Shown piece by piece: positions 12,818 through 25,300 of a stretch of DNA of 64,000 nucleotides. This stretch comes from Halocafeteria seosinensis (lineage: Eukaryota > Sar > Bigyra > Bicosoecida), in assembly GCA_001687465.1 (NCBI GenBank), contig LVLI01000156.1:124001-188000 (forward strand), in the 5' to 3' direction. The notes under the pieces are model-generated. The model was not told the origin of the DNA. It saw nothing but the letters and a program-made list of their open reading frames with translations, and searched no databases. The number at the start of each line of letters is the position of its first letter. Within the stretch, counting starts at the first letter, position 1. The position numbers and the translations under genes are program-made.

Positions 12818-15633
12818 ATGCGCAGCCTTGTGCAGCGGGTACTACCACACAAATCATGGCGTACATGGTCTGTCCTTCAGCCAGGCTCACGCGTTGTGAA
12901 GCGAGCTCTAACCTCCATTAATGGTCGCTATATATCAAGTTCCTCCCATGTCAGTGGCGCTAAGAAGTCGGGCACCAGTACATCACCGTCTGCTACTTCA
13001 AAGAAGAATGCCGCGGCGAATGAGATCGATAAGGAGCTGAAAACGTTGAGAAACATTGGAATTCTGGCCCACGTCGATGCTGGCAAGACCACCACGACAG
13101 AGAGAATGTTGTTTTATTCGGGAGCGACTTCTACAATAGGAGAAGTTCATGATGGGGATACGGTCACAGACTTTATGTCCCAAGAAAGGGAGCGAGGAAT
13201 TACTATACAGTCGGCAGCAGTGAGCTATGCCTGGAAGGGCCACCACATTAACTTAATTGACACACCGGGGCATGTGGACTTTACGATAGAGGTGGAAGTA
13301 AGGAATTTGGGTGCAATTCATGCTGCAAGTTTGTTATTCATTTCTTTGAAATGCAGCGCTCCATACGAGTACTAGACGGTGTGGTCATACTGCTGGATGG
13401 AGTAGCTGGGGTACAGGCACAAAGTGAGACTGTCTGGCACCAGGCCGAAGGTTACCGAGTGCCCCGTTTGATTTTTGTAAATAAAATGGATCGTCCTGGA
13501 GCCTCGTTTGATTCTGTGCTCAGCTCCATTCACAAAAAGTTGAATGTGGCGACGATACCGATTCATTATCCCGGTAAGCAATCTCTGTAGTTAGTGGCGG
13601 TAGACTGCCGATGCACGGTGCTCAAATGCAGTAGGGGAGTGGGAAGATTTCCGAGGAGTGGTAGACTTATTAGACCTAAACCTTGTTAATTTTTCCCAAA
13701 GAGGCGAAGAGGTAACACGAACTCCTCTGAAGGAATGTAAAGATGACAGCGTCCACGAGAGTCTTGATGAAATACTATCAGCAAGAGAGCGTATGGTGAG
13801 TGAGTTTAGGCTCGTTTCCTCCTTAAATGATCCCCCGTCGAGGTGAAGTACTTGGTATCGCAGCTGGAACAATTATCTGAGTATGATGAACAAGTCGCCG
13901 AGAACCTGTTGATGGCTATGGAAGAAACGGACGCTTCTTCTTCAGAGGGCTACGTGCATGCGAGTGGTCTTGGACCAACAGACCTCCGGGAAGCTCTTCG
14001 AAGAGTCACTTTGTCTCCGGACAAGCGCACCGTCGTGGTGTTATGCGGTAGTGCTTACAAAAATATTTCTGTGCAGTTACTCATGGATTCCATCGTCGAT
14101 TTTCTCCCTTCTCCCGTGGAAATTCCACCTTTTGAGGCGACAGACGTCAAGAAGAATGAAAATATGGTAATCAAGCCTTCTTCTGCAGCACCATTGTGTG
14201 CATTTGCTTTCAAGATTGCGAACCACAAGACTCGTGGACCTCTAGTGTTATTTCGTGTTTACTCGGGGATTATGAACAGTCGGCAACCGCTGTTAAACAC
14301 GACACAACAAGTAGAAGAAAGACCCAACCGGTTACTCCAACTTTTTGCGGACGATACCCGGGAAGTTGATTTCGTACCCGCGGGGCATATTGGTGCTGCT
14401 GTAGGATTGAAGAAGGCTAAGACTGGAGACACATTATGTGTTAAAGGGGACCCTCATCCCCTGAGGCTAGGTGGTCTTAACATTCCTCAGCCGGTATTCA
14501 CCGCGTCCTTAGAAACGGATACCGTGTCGCAGCAGAAGGAGCTTGAAGAGGCCTTAGATGTAAGCGTATTGATGCTGTGAGTTAGTTTGCGAAATTGACA
14601 TTTCTTATTTAAACACGATTCAGATACTGTTGCGAGAAGACCCTTCACTTACTCTGAGACATGATGAAGAAACACCTGGTAAGACCAAACGAAATCTTCC
14701 GACACCACATTGAGGGACTTATTCTGCGTACTTCGCTGTGTGAACTAACAGGAGGGCAAACTCTTCTGAGTGGGATGGGCGAGCTCCACTTAGAAGTTAG
14801 TGTGGAACGACTTCGCCGAGACTTCAATGTTGAGGTCTCGATGGGGAGAATGATGGTAGCGTATCAAGAAAAGCCGCGGAGAAGTTCAACAGCAACCTAC
14901 ATACACGATAAGTCATTTGAAGGAAAGTCGTCGTTTGCAAGAGTAGGCGTAGAATTGGAGCCTGCGGTGGATACTGGAAAATGCAAACTCGAGTGTGAAA
15001 ATGGTTCGGATGGTATCCAACTATTGCATGCTTCGTCAAAAGCAGAAGCGATGTCTGATCCTCAGGGCGGAAAGCTCAAACGATTGTCCCATGAGTTGTT
15101 CGACGCAGTTCGCAATACCGTGGCAACTTCGTTCGGTAAAGGACCTATCCTAGGGAACCAGCTTATGGGTGCGTATGAATACTGTCGCCGTAAATATTTC
15201 TTGCTATTCAACAGTGTACATGAACTATGCAGGCTGCAAAGTGCGTTTAGTCCCTGAAGAATGTGCTATCACTTCAGAATCTTCTCCGGCTGCAATACGG
15301 GCAGCAACTGCTCACGCTATCAATAGGGCACTTAAAGACGCAGATGTAGCTCTGATGGAACCGGTAATGAGTTTGGAGATTCAAGTGAACGAAAACTACG
15401 TGGGTTCTGTGTTAAACGACTTGTCTTCTGCTCGCCGCGGGCAGGTGAAAGAGGTTATCGGAACATCCGCGAAAACTATCATTTACGCAACTGCCCCTTT
15501 GCGTGAACTTGTTGGTTATGCTACTATTCTTCGCTCAATGACTGCTGGCGATGGCGTATTCACCATGGAGTTTGAGGAGTATCAGGAGGTGACTCCTGAC
15601 ATTCAGCAACAGATACTAGACGAAAGCTTCTAA
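12818..15633 (+). CDS. GFM1: Mitochondrial elongation factor G (EF-G1)
   Basis: GTPase that drives tRNA/mRNA translocation on the mitochondrial ribosome. Seven exons (12818-13297, 13357-13573, 13632-13795, 13843-14559, 14624-14678, 14752-15168, 15233-15633) sum to exactly 817 codons, 816 residues. The start [17 protein letters not shown] is a basic mitochondrial presequence. GTPase motifs: G1 [13 protein letters not shown]2 region [11 protein letters not shown]3 DTPGHVDF, G4 NKMD, and the G5 region [10 protein letters not shown]. Domain III-V landmarks are [12 protein letters not shown] and the C-terminal RRGQVKE. It fits GFM1 (elongation) better than GFM2 (recycling) by its compact alignment to bacterial EF-G, though this was not tested by search. 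Its stop is 55 bases from the stop of the convergent TraB-like gene. Confidence 0.92.
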
Positions 15634-15688
15634 TACAAAAGCGGATATTTTAAAATTCAAAAGCAATTTCTTTCTTTATTGTCTCTTA

Positions 15689-16990
15689 TTAATTTCGAGA
15701 GTTCGTGGAGTCAGTCGGCACGCCATCGCTCAGGGGAGGTGGATTAGATTGACCACTCAAATTGGCGCCGATCGGCGGTACTGGCCTCGCCAATGCCGCT
15801 CGGACATTTCCGCCACAGGTAATAAATTCAGCATTGGTGACTTCCCACCACTTGCTCCAAGCAAGAAGACCGGCGAGTATCCCTGCTCCGGCAGTCGTCT
15901 TTGGAAAGCGACGGAAAGATCTATAAAGCCCATATCCCACTGCTAAGCCAGGGAGGGCTACAAGGCTCACGCGGACGAAGTGCACTTGGAAAGTGCGTTC
16001 CGGATATAGCTCTTCTGGGTGCACTGCTTCATTCCAATTTCTTTGGTATCCTTGCATTCGAGCGAGATCCACAACAGCTACAACATTGTTTTTTGGTTGC
16101 TTCTGTATGGTGAACGCGACCGCTTTTGCTTGTTTTTGGGCATGGTCATATATTTGTTCTAACTGGTCAGCGCTTACGCCTTCGGAAGAACTCTTTATAT
16201 CTTGTATAGCTTTGTTCAATGGTTTTTCCGCGTCGAATGTGTCTGCGGACTGCCGAAGAGCAGCATTGTCTACACCATTGACAAATCGCTTCCGGATATC
16301 CTCAACTTCAGTAGTTGTGAGAAACGGCCGTTCGGGACTCAAAGATACTGCAATCTTGAATAGCGGCTCATTCATTTCCGGTGTCGTTGTCAAGATAATA
16401 TAATTTGTCATCGATCCGACGCTATTATCTCCTTCTATGCGTAAATTGCTTCCAATCACCCGAACCGTAGATGTTCCATCAATGTAACGCTTCTTCAGCG
16501 GGTAGGGGTAAGCAACCACATCAGACTTTCTCTGTTTCGCGAGCTGTAATGCAGCTCTGTAGCTTCTATCGAAATCTCCCCCGGCAAGCAATGCAATATC
16601 CTTTTCGGAGTCCTTGGAGCGTTTGGTGAGCGAGTGCAGAAAACCCCTTTGAGGATCCCACCGGAATCTGGGAAAGTCAGGTCCTGGAAGTGGGGGTTTG
16701 CAGTTAAGCCCCACGCGTAATTGTTCATCAAGTTGTTCTATATCTTCTTCCGGGAGGTCTATATATATGGCGTCCGGATTCACCTTGTTCACCAGCATCC
16801 GAACTTCCTCTTCACTCGTGGAGGAGCAGGGGACAATTCCCACCATATGAACCACGCCTCCCTCAGGTTTCTCGAATCGAACATATCGTCCCGTTCTCGC
16901 TAAATCGGCTACACTCCGCGGTCTTGACGGCACAACAGTGCCCTCATTGGAATCTGCAGAGCCACTGCTTCCACCAAAAAACCTCCTCAT
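15689..16990 (-). CDS. TraB-domain-like membrane protein
   Basis: A single-exon frame of 433 residues. Near residue 45 it reads MVGIVPCSSTSEEEVRMLVN followed by NPDAIYIDLPEEDIEQL, the pattern of TraB/PrgY proteins (G-x-H/P-x-S at the start, then PDxVxVELDxxR), but the usual His and Arg are replaced. The middle is charged. Two hydrophobic segments lie near the C-terminus (VALPGLAVGYGLYRSF and TTAGAGILAGLLAWSKWW), followed by a proline-rich tail. Eukaryotic TRABD proteins are linked to mitochondrial outer membrane or surface regulation. The absence of introns is unlike most neighbours. It could instead be an unrelated tail-anchored protein. Confidence 0.5.
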   Translation of the reverse strand: MRRFFGGSSGSADSNEGTVVPSRPRSVADLARTGRYVRFEKPEGGVVHMVGIVPCSSTSEEEVRMLVNKVNPDAIYIDLPEEDIEQLDEQLRVGLNCKPPLPGPDFPRFRWDPQRGFLHSLTKRSKDSEKDIALLAGGDFDRSYRAALQLAKQRKSDVVAYPYPLKKRYIDGTSTVRVIGSNLRIEGDNSVGSMTNYIILTTTPEMNEPLFKIAVSLSPERPFLTTTEVEDIRKRFVNGVDNAALRQSADTFDAEKPLNKAIQDIKSSSEGVSADQLEQIYDHAQKQAKAVAFTIQKQPKNNVVAVVDLARMQGYQRNWNEAVHPEELYPERTFQVHFVRVSLVALPGLAVGYGLYRSFRRFPKTTAGAGILAGLLAWSKWWEVTNAEFITCGGNVRAALARPVPPIGANLSGQSNPPPLSDGVPTDSTNSRN

Positions 16991-17350
16991 ATCGTCGACA
17001 AGCGCGAAGAGGTGTTGTTCTCAGTCCAATGGAGACACTCGAACTTCGCCACTCCCAATACAGAGGTAATTACCAGACAAACCAAGTCCTACTCCCTAAA
17101 GACAGCACAACGTGAATGGGGTTAACAATACCAAACTCGAGTCGTGTCACTAATTACCCAAGAAGTTGAAGGATGACGACCCCTGGAACTCCAGCCTGGA
17201 AGTGCAGCCTGACGGGAAGTGCTATCCTAGCTACTGGGATTGATACACCTAAAAACAATGAAAAACATTAGGCCATATGCATAGGATGAGAGAGTGAGCA
17301 TGTGGGTTGTATTCTTTATACCGACATTACGCTACGAGATCCATCGCCAG
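16991..17350. other. Intergenic, 360 bases
   Basis: Between the start of the TraB-like gene and the stop of the acidic-protein gene. No supported frame or repeat was seen. Confidence 0.5.
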
Positions 17351-18015
17351 TTATCGCTGCTTCTTTGTCGTTGAGCTTTGAGCAGATGTGTCGGCAGTGC
17401 GCTTGCGGGAGGAAGTCTGCTCTTCCTCCTCATCGTCCTCATCGTCGTCGTCGCCTTCGTCCTGCATGCGTGTCGGGCGAGTGCGGTGGTTAGTTTCATT
17501 TCATCGTCCAGCTGAGAGGGTTACCCTTACCTCATAATCCTCTTCGTCATCATCATCGCCTTCATCTTCATCCTCGTAGTCGTCAAGATTTACTTCCTCG
17601 TCCTCCTCATCGTCATCATCATCGTCGTCGTCATCCTCCTGCAATAAGGGACATGTTACATATTGGAGTAGAGTGTCACTGGTTATCATCGATACTTACG
17701 TCGTCTTCGTTGAAATCACCGTCATCATCATCATCCTGGCGTACAAGCGTACCATGACATTGCGTCAGGAAAATGGGGAGCCGACGGACACGCCTGCAAT
17801 ACTTACCGACAAATCGTCACGATTCAAATCTTTGAGAGAGTACTGCTTGGTTTCCCCCTCTCCCTTCTGCATGCCAACTCAGAAGAAATGCAATCCGTGC
17901 GTTTCTTCTTCTCCCAATAACAATAAATCCTTACAGTATCGCCCTCCTGGGTGGTGGTGTGATGCTCTTCCTCTGTATTGTTGTTGTCGCTGCACGTACG
18001 GTAATTTCCCGCCAT
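17351..18015 (-). CDS. Small, extremely acidic nuclear-type protein
   Basis: Five exons, all ending in phase 0, can be joined from the ATG at 18015 to the TAA at 17351. The product is about 130 residues: a short N-terminus (MAGNYRTCSDNNNTEEEHH), a segment KGEGETKQYSLKDLNRDD, then three exons that are almost pure Asp/Glu, and a C-terminus SSRKRTADTSAQ...TKKQR with two basic clusters that look like a nuclear localisation signal. The third exon is only 36 bases. The composition resembles prothymosin-alpha or acidic histone chaperones, but low-complexity acid runs make homology calls unsafe. Because every exon is a multiple of three, skipping any of them would keep the frame. Confidence 0.6.
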
Positions 18016-19369
18016 CGAAAAGCAAAACGCAGGTTTTCATGTGTGGTTCCACGATCCGGAAGCCACCGTAATTCTTCGTACCTCATTTTGCTAATGTTTG
18101 TGCTTCTCTTCAACAATGGAGTTAACGCGAAATATAGTGCTCTACAGCGACCTGTAATAGAGAAAAAGATATTCTGTATCTTGGAGGCGCTCAGAAACAA
18201 AATATTCCTTAATATCAAATGGGTTGATACAAGTCGAGAAAGACATATTTCTCGGTAATTGACGACAAAAACAATGAGGGGGACATGAGCCAACAATGAG
18301 GTCCGAAATAAGGGTCGAATACCCCTTATTCTATAGCGTAAATGGCCCTCAAATGCCCGAGGTTTACGCGGGCTCAAGTAGTTATCTCTCTTGTACCACT
18401 TACCCTGTTTTGGATTTAGAAAAACAGCAATGAAAATATGCGGTGGTTTTCTTTCAGCAGTATGATTGTACTGAAACTCTTTACTATGCAGCGGTGATGA
18501 AATAGAATAAAGGTGACTCTGCCAGGGCAGGTTGAAGATGCTCCCCATCTCCATCTGCTCTCAGACTGCTGACCCAGCTGGGGCTTCAAAGAACTCTGCC
18601 TTTTCAGGGTCTGAAGCATCGTTTGAATTCGGTCGGTGCAAATACGGTAGATGTGCTTTAACTCTGCACCGTGTTATTTATTTTTGATGATAATAGATGT
18701 GCATGTATGCACCCCTGATTCTGGAACTACAACCACACTTGTGTACCACCGTACTACCACGGTCACCCACCCTGGGTTGTATTCATCTCCTTAGTGTCCT
18801 ATGTATTGGGAAGGGTTCAAGTTACAAGTATTGGAGAGTCATAAGCTTTCCAGTGGTAGACACTTTTTTCGTCTACATACGTAGGATTAGATAGCGTGGG
18901 GAAACTAGTGTTCATGCACCCAAAAAAATGGCCACAAAACCCATGGTTGTTATTGACAGTACTGCCGTGTGCACAGTGCAAGCGGATCTGAGCGCCGTGG
19001 CACCATGGAGTTTTTATGTCTTCATTGCATGTTGTGTACCAAATCACAACAACAACAGCCTGGAAGCTGAGCCTACGTAACCTTAACAGGATTCTCAGAG
19101 ATAACGGAAAAGCCAAGAAAAGTTTGTTCGCTTTGTTTCAAAGATGTTTGGTGTGGGGGTCAGTATCTAGTGTTTAAAATCGCCCGTATTGGCGCAGCCC
19201 CAATATGGCAGAATGTTGACGATTGTTCATTATCGTCTACTGTAGCACATGAAACTTTGTGATCTGCCGATAGTTTGTGTAGAGGCCACTGTGGGTGGAA
19301 AAACACTCCATTGTCCTGGTCGTTTATGCCTTTGGGGTCCATCTACATGGAGTATTTCCAGGCGACAGA
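18016..19369. other. Intergenic, 1,354 bases
   Basis: The longest gene-free stretch in the first half. No recognisable protein on either strand. One minus-strand run near 18560-18650, ending DPEKAEFFEAPAGSAV and a stop, looks somewhat protein-like and follows a possible acceptor (GGTGCAG), so a short terminal exon is possible but unsupported. The right part serves as the upstream region of the nucleoporin gene. Confidence 0.4.
19187..19204. promoter_or_regulatory. Inverted CCAAT pair upstream of the nucleoporin gene
   Basis: TATTGG and CCAATA face each other across a six-base spacer, about 165 bases before the nucleoporin ATG at 19370. CCAAT boxes bind NF-Y in many eukaryotes. That they act here is inference. 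Confidence 0.25.
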
Positions 19370-22300
19370 ATGGATGAAATAGATGCTACTTCACTGCTTC
19401 GCAGTGTCAACAAAATAGTGGAGGAGCCGGACGACACCAATAATGCGAGAGAATTCAGAGCGCGATTTGAGCAACATTTCTCCCAACTTCAAAATCCACG
19501 ATGGTACCCGGGGAAAACAGAGGAATCGAAGCGCAAAATGGAAGGATACATCACCCAGGCTCATGAACACTATTTCAAAGAGATGGCCGTTTTTGTAGCG
19601 GATCAATTGAATCTCGACCATGTTGTAGCACTCGCGCTTCTCACTGAAGACCTCACTAATCCGAGTCCATCGAGATGCTTCTACGGTAAGTCATTTTTCT
19701 TATTGTGGTTTTCCAAGTTATGTTCGTTGCAACTGGGAATCTTGCAGAAAACACGAAAGGACCAGAAGAAAGAGCCATAGCCTTGTTTTTCTACCACCGC
19801 CGCCAACTACTGCTTGCTCTCTCAGGTATCCTCAGTAATAGGGGAGAAGACTCCTCGTCGCAGGAGGCATTCATTCATTGCGTAAATCGTCTAATCCTTC
19901 AGACTCGGGAGAATCAAGAGGAGTCGGCGGACAACGTACTATCCATGAATCTGATGGCATTTCTGCGATCACGGATGCAAGAAGTATATGAAGACATGAA
20001 CTACTTGACTGAACTAGAGCAGCAGTATGGAAGAGCGTTGAGAAAGGCCGGTGGCCGAGGTTTTGAAGGACTATCGAAGGAGGATAGAGCAAGATACCTA
20101 ACATGCGTTTTCAGATGCACTGACCTACAACTGGTAGCTCAATGCCTATTCTCGCTTTACGAGAAGACTCCGGTTCAATCTGAGCGGGAACTTAATCAAT
20201 TAGTTGAGTGCATCAGGGACTGCTCTAACAAGATCTGGGCGACGGAGAACCATGACGAAGGAAATCCGCTCTTCGATCCATTGGTATCATTGATCTTCGC
20301 ACTTATGTCGGGACTGGAGTATCGCGAGGGTAAATACATACCTAGTCTAAGAACCGTCGAATTCGCTCGATTCTCTCCCTCGTTTGCCATTGAGCGAGGG
20401 CTGTCCCGAGGAGCAAATGAGCGCGATCGTGGATGGAGCCCTTCCGAGGACGGATGGAGCATGCAAGGGGCACAAGGTGTTGTGTTCCTCATTACTGCAT
20501 TGTTCTACTACGGGGTTTTGCGACCTGATACTAAACAGCTCCTGCAGGATACAGGGATCGAAGAGTTTGGATTGCATCACCATTGCGTAATGGATTGTGA
20601 TGTGGAGGTAAAAGGAACCGCAGAGACCTTCTATAAACAACTGGATAACCGCCGACTTATTGGCCACGTAAAAAAGAAGATCCAGGTCCTATTCGATAAG
20701 GCGTATCAATTGGGAGCACTCAAATTTATATCTAGAATCGTTTGTTCGAAGGGTTTTGTAACATCTGCCGACTGCACCAAATGGATCGAAACGTTGCATG
20801 ATGGCCTCGTGGAGTGCATACATTTCGAAACATTCCTCTTACACAGAAGCTCTCCGTTGTTGTTTAGGACACAACAAGAACATGCTGATAGTTTTCTTCG
20901 ACGATCCAGAGGACAAGTCGCCGGACTTAACTCTCATAGGGACTGTTTGGAAGAACTCATCACTCTGCAAATTCAGCTCCTGCGGCTGCGACCCCGGCTG
21001 GCTGCTCAGTACCTATGTGTAACGGGTCCTTTAACGGCTAACTATCAGCAGAACATGACGGACATGGAAGACGCCTCTCATTCTAACGGATTCATCCTTT
21101 GTGAACAAACTGAATATTTAAAATACATTTGTGATAAGTATGACGCCATGCAAGGGCCTGCATACATATTAATGGCGAGGATTTTGGACTTGTTTAGCTG
21201 CTTAGCACATGGTGGATTCGCGGCAGATGGCATTCACTCGGCGCGGTACGTTTATTCTTATGTTATGAGCAGCAGTAGCCCAGAGGGGAACATGCAACAC
21301 ATTTACAATGTCTCACGTTGTCCTGAGGTGCTTTCCCTTCCTAACTTGGTTCAAATCCTTCAACATATAGGAGAGAGCATCGATTACGATATACAGAAGA
21401 GGGCAGCTATAGAAAGAAAAGACTCACTAGAACGTCGCGGGGCTCCACCGTCGAAAATAAGTGAGGCGAAGGAACTTATAACTGCCATACTGAACAAAGA
21501 AAGGAAAGCGCTTAAGACGCTGGAGGGAGAAGAAGCTTCCCTTGTCGAATCTATTTTGGGCTTGCTACAGTCTTTTGCTCAACACACATGGTTGTGCTCC
21601 ACAATGGCCAGCCAGGAGAATGCTTTTAGTGGTAAATTGGTGATTAGGGTGTTGTTCGGTTTACTAATCCAGAACATCTCAGTTTCTCTCAAAGGAGAGC
21701 TTCTATATACGTTATCGTTGTTTGCCCGAGAAAAGACTTATGCCGAAGCAATTTGGAAGGAACTGCTAACTAGAAACCTTGTGCCACTATTGAACCAACG
21801 AGGTCGCCGCAAAATGAAGCTTCTGGGAGACATTACATTAGTCGAACCCCAAGAACATAATTACGCCATCTCGGTGGGGTTTGTGTCGCTTTTGAGGTCC
21901 CTGCTTCATGGGAAGACGTACTTTGAACACCTTGAACCCAGCTTGGTGGAAGATAGTAGGTTAGCGGCACAGTCTTATATCCAGGTCGTCGTCGATGAGA
22001 TTTTGTTAAAGGCGTTTAGAAAACCCAGAAGTGATGGCCAATTAGGTAGGGTCGCCCCGTGGAAGATTGCGGCTTGCTCATTATCCTTGATACATGATCT
22101 TCTTCGGTCATACCAGCCAGAAACGAAACAGCCCACTTCCGCTTCTGGCTTCACTGATCCGGAAGAGAGCCGCCCGTTTGCTTTTTCCCGCAAGAATACA
22201 GCGTATGAATTAATGTACCGCTTGCTCTCAGGGGGAGATCTGTTCGAGTTTTTATTCTTTTTGCTGTCATACGGGAATGGTGCTGCCGGTCTCGAGGAAA

Positions 22301-25300
22301 GGCGTCTCGAGCAACTGCGACCCCAGTGGGAACAGAGACTACGCGATTCTTTCAATAGGTTTACGGACGGTCGCGCATTTTCTGGTGTCGACTATACCGA
22401 ACTTGAGCTTGATGCATTTGATGCTGCGTTGACCACTGCTGCAGGCACGGCAGAGTCTGGACGCTCTGTCCCAGCGAAATGGAGCTCCGCGGAAGCGCAA
22501 GCCGAAGTGCGTGCTTTGGCCAAGCTCGATCACTTCTTTCGCGGAGGTTCCTCTTTGACAGGAGATGGTCGCTGGCCGACATTGGCCCAGGAGGAAGATA
22601 GCGGTGCTTTCAGTGACGATGAGTGCTGGTGGCGTGAGCGATGCGTACTTTTGTCTCTGAGTATCATGGAATCATTATCATTTAAGGACACCGTCTTCGT
22701 TGCGAGCGTAAGGGGTATGGATATAAACGATAATGACCTCTCTCAAGGTGTTCCTCCTCGGCATACATCGACATTAATCGAACGCATCCGTGGAATCCCA
22801 ACCATCATGAGGTATATGGCGTATCCCCACTTCTTCGATAGTAGGGTCAGCTATATTGCTACAAGGCTGGTGCACAGGATGGTTACCGGAGAGACAGCTA
22901 CCATTTCTCTGGAAAACGTATGGTCTCAGCTAGAATCTCATGACCTAGAACCCTTGTGTATGAAACGACTTGGGAACATGGACTCTATTGAGCACGTAGA
23001 TCATGGTGTTTACGGTCCCTTGTCTCAAGGTTCAATTATTTCGGGCATTGCTTCTCTCATTCAAAGTGAGGATCATACTCATGGAATGCAAGACGTTCTA
23101 TTGGCTGGGTTGAGCGAGCGAATGCGCCTAGCAGCGTCGCAAAGCAAGGGGAGGTTGACAGTAGAAGGAGCAGCGGGTACAGATACCTCATTAGACGCCA
23201 TAATGGGCCAACAAGACTTTTTTCTTGATGATGAAGATTCTGATGAGGTTTGGTTAAACGGAGTGGACACTGGATCGGGAAGGAAAGGCAAGATCCCACT
23301 CTGCGGCGAGGTCGACTTTGGAATTGGTGTAGATATGTTGAGCTGTATCGAGAGGACTGGCCATACGTTTTTTGGTCTCAGAGGGGCTCAATTTCTGCTT
23401 GATTTGTTACAAAGCTCTGGGAAGTACGCGCGTATTGGGCCGTCCAGCGCTGGGGAAAACGTACCAGAAGTATCTATAACCTTGGCCGCTCGGCAGGCAA
23501 GATTAACAGTACTAAGCTTTCTATGTACCTTTGTTGAGGTTTGTGTGTCCCCCTCCGTGAATAACCCGTGCCCTCCTTTGGCAAAGTTCCTTTTGGGGTT
23601 TTCCAGCGAACATCGGCATATGTCATGCTTGCAGAAGATCATCAAGCTCTTAGACATGCCTGCTCTTTATTTCTCGAGACCGCAAGTTACTGAGGCTGCT
23701 GTTTCGATTATTTTAAATCTCGCAAAATGGAAAGAGACCTCTGCTGCGATGCTGTCTATGTTGAGGCGGCACTTGAGGATACTCGAAAGAGATGAAGTCC
23801 ATGGTCGCTTCTTTTTTTTACGCTTGCTAAATAGATTGTCGTTTCCGTTTGAAACACCGATGGACACTGCGCTCTCCCAGTGGGACTGTGCCGAGCTGTC
23901 CGAAAGGGTAGAAAAAGAGCATCATGACGAGAGCGACATCTCAGCAAGAGCTGAAAGAGTGGCGGCGTTCCAGAATACAATCGCTGCTGTGCTCAATGGA
24001 TGTGCTCTGGAGCTAAAGCTAGCGCAGGGGGACAATGGAATGCAGGAAAAAATATTTGAGGATGCGCTGAATGCAGTTACTGCAAAAGGCGAACATCGTT
24101 TTTACTTACAAGTGCTCTTGAACCTCCTAGAGTTAGGTTCGTTCCAGTATCAGTCTCCGACAAATCCCTCGGAGGAGGGAAGTAACGTTTTAACCAGATA
24201 TGCCGCACTGCTAGCTGACCACCCACATATTGGCTATCGTGTCAACAATCGTGACGACTCTTACGTTTATGATTTAAATATAGTCAGGAATTTGCTGGAA
24301 CGCGAACCGGGCAGTGGGTCTAACACCGTCAAATGGGTACGCGAGCTGAACGACTTCACTGTCGCTTGCAACTCCTCGGAGGAGCTGCTGAAAGGCTGGC
24401 TTCGCTCCGTCTGTTGTCTTTTTTCTGGGTTTATGAATTCAGCTGAAATCATGAAACTTTCGCGGAGGAAGAAAGTACAACCCGCTCGTGACTTGATGTT
24501 TCACATTCTGACAATACTGCAAGAGCGTCACTTCTCCTCGTCGCAGCTGTTGGAACGCTTCGCCGAAGCAATTTTGTTTTTGTCAAAGTATGTGCGAGAG
24601 GTGTCACTCAGATCAGAGGGTGGGACCTTCCTTCAGTCTTCACCACAAAAGTCGCTGGTACTACCTCCGTTCTCCGAGGAAGATTGTCATTCGTTTGTAG
24701 CCTCGTTGGTACGTGAAGTATGCCGAAAGGCTAAGCTGAACTCAGGTCCCACTGATAAAACCATAGTTGATGGGCCCTCCGGTGAACCCAATAAGGTGCA
24801 GCACCATAGAACTTCGGCAAAATATCGAGCAAAGCTCTACCTATCACTCATGAATATCCTTCGTCTATGTCTTGGTCATGCGTCCTGGGACATATCTGCG
24901 CAAGAGCAGCAGACACCACGCGGTACTCATTTGGAGGGAGCCAATGACGGGGAAGAATTCATTTTCCCATTCTCAAACAACCTCACCGATTGTGTCAACG
25001 ATGTACTGTTTCATGAACATAGGGGAGTTGGTCTTGACCTCTCTATCAACGTGGATACAGTTACTCACCCCATTTATGGGAACCTCGATGAAACCTTGGA
25101 TGGCTCCGTAACCGAGCTATTAGAGTCAATTAGTGGATACCGACAGACTGTTCTTACAGCTTTGGACCGAAACCAAGAGGGGTTGCTTCATCAACTAGTA
25201 CAGGATGTGTCTCACAGTGACTTCTTTTGGAGAGTTCCTGCTGCGCATCTCCTCAGTATGATACTACACAGTGAGCGGAACGTGGAAAGGACGACAGCAT

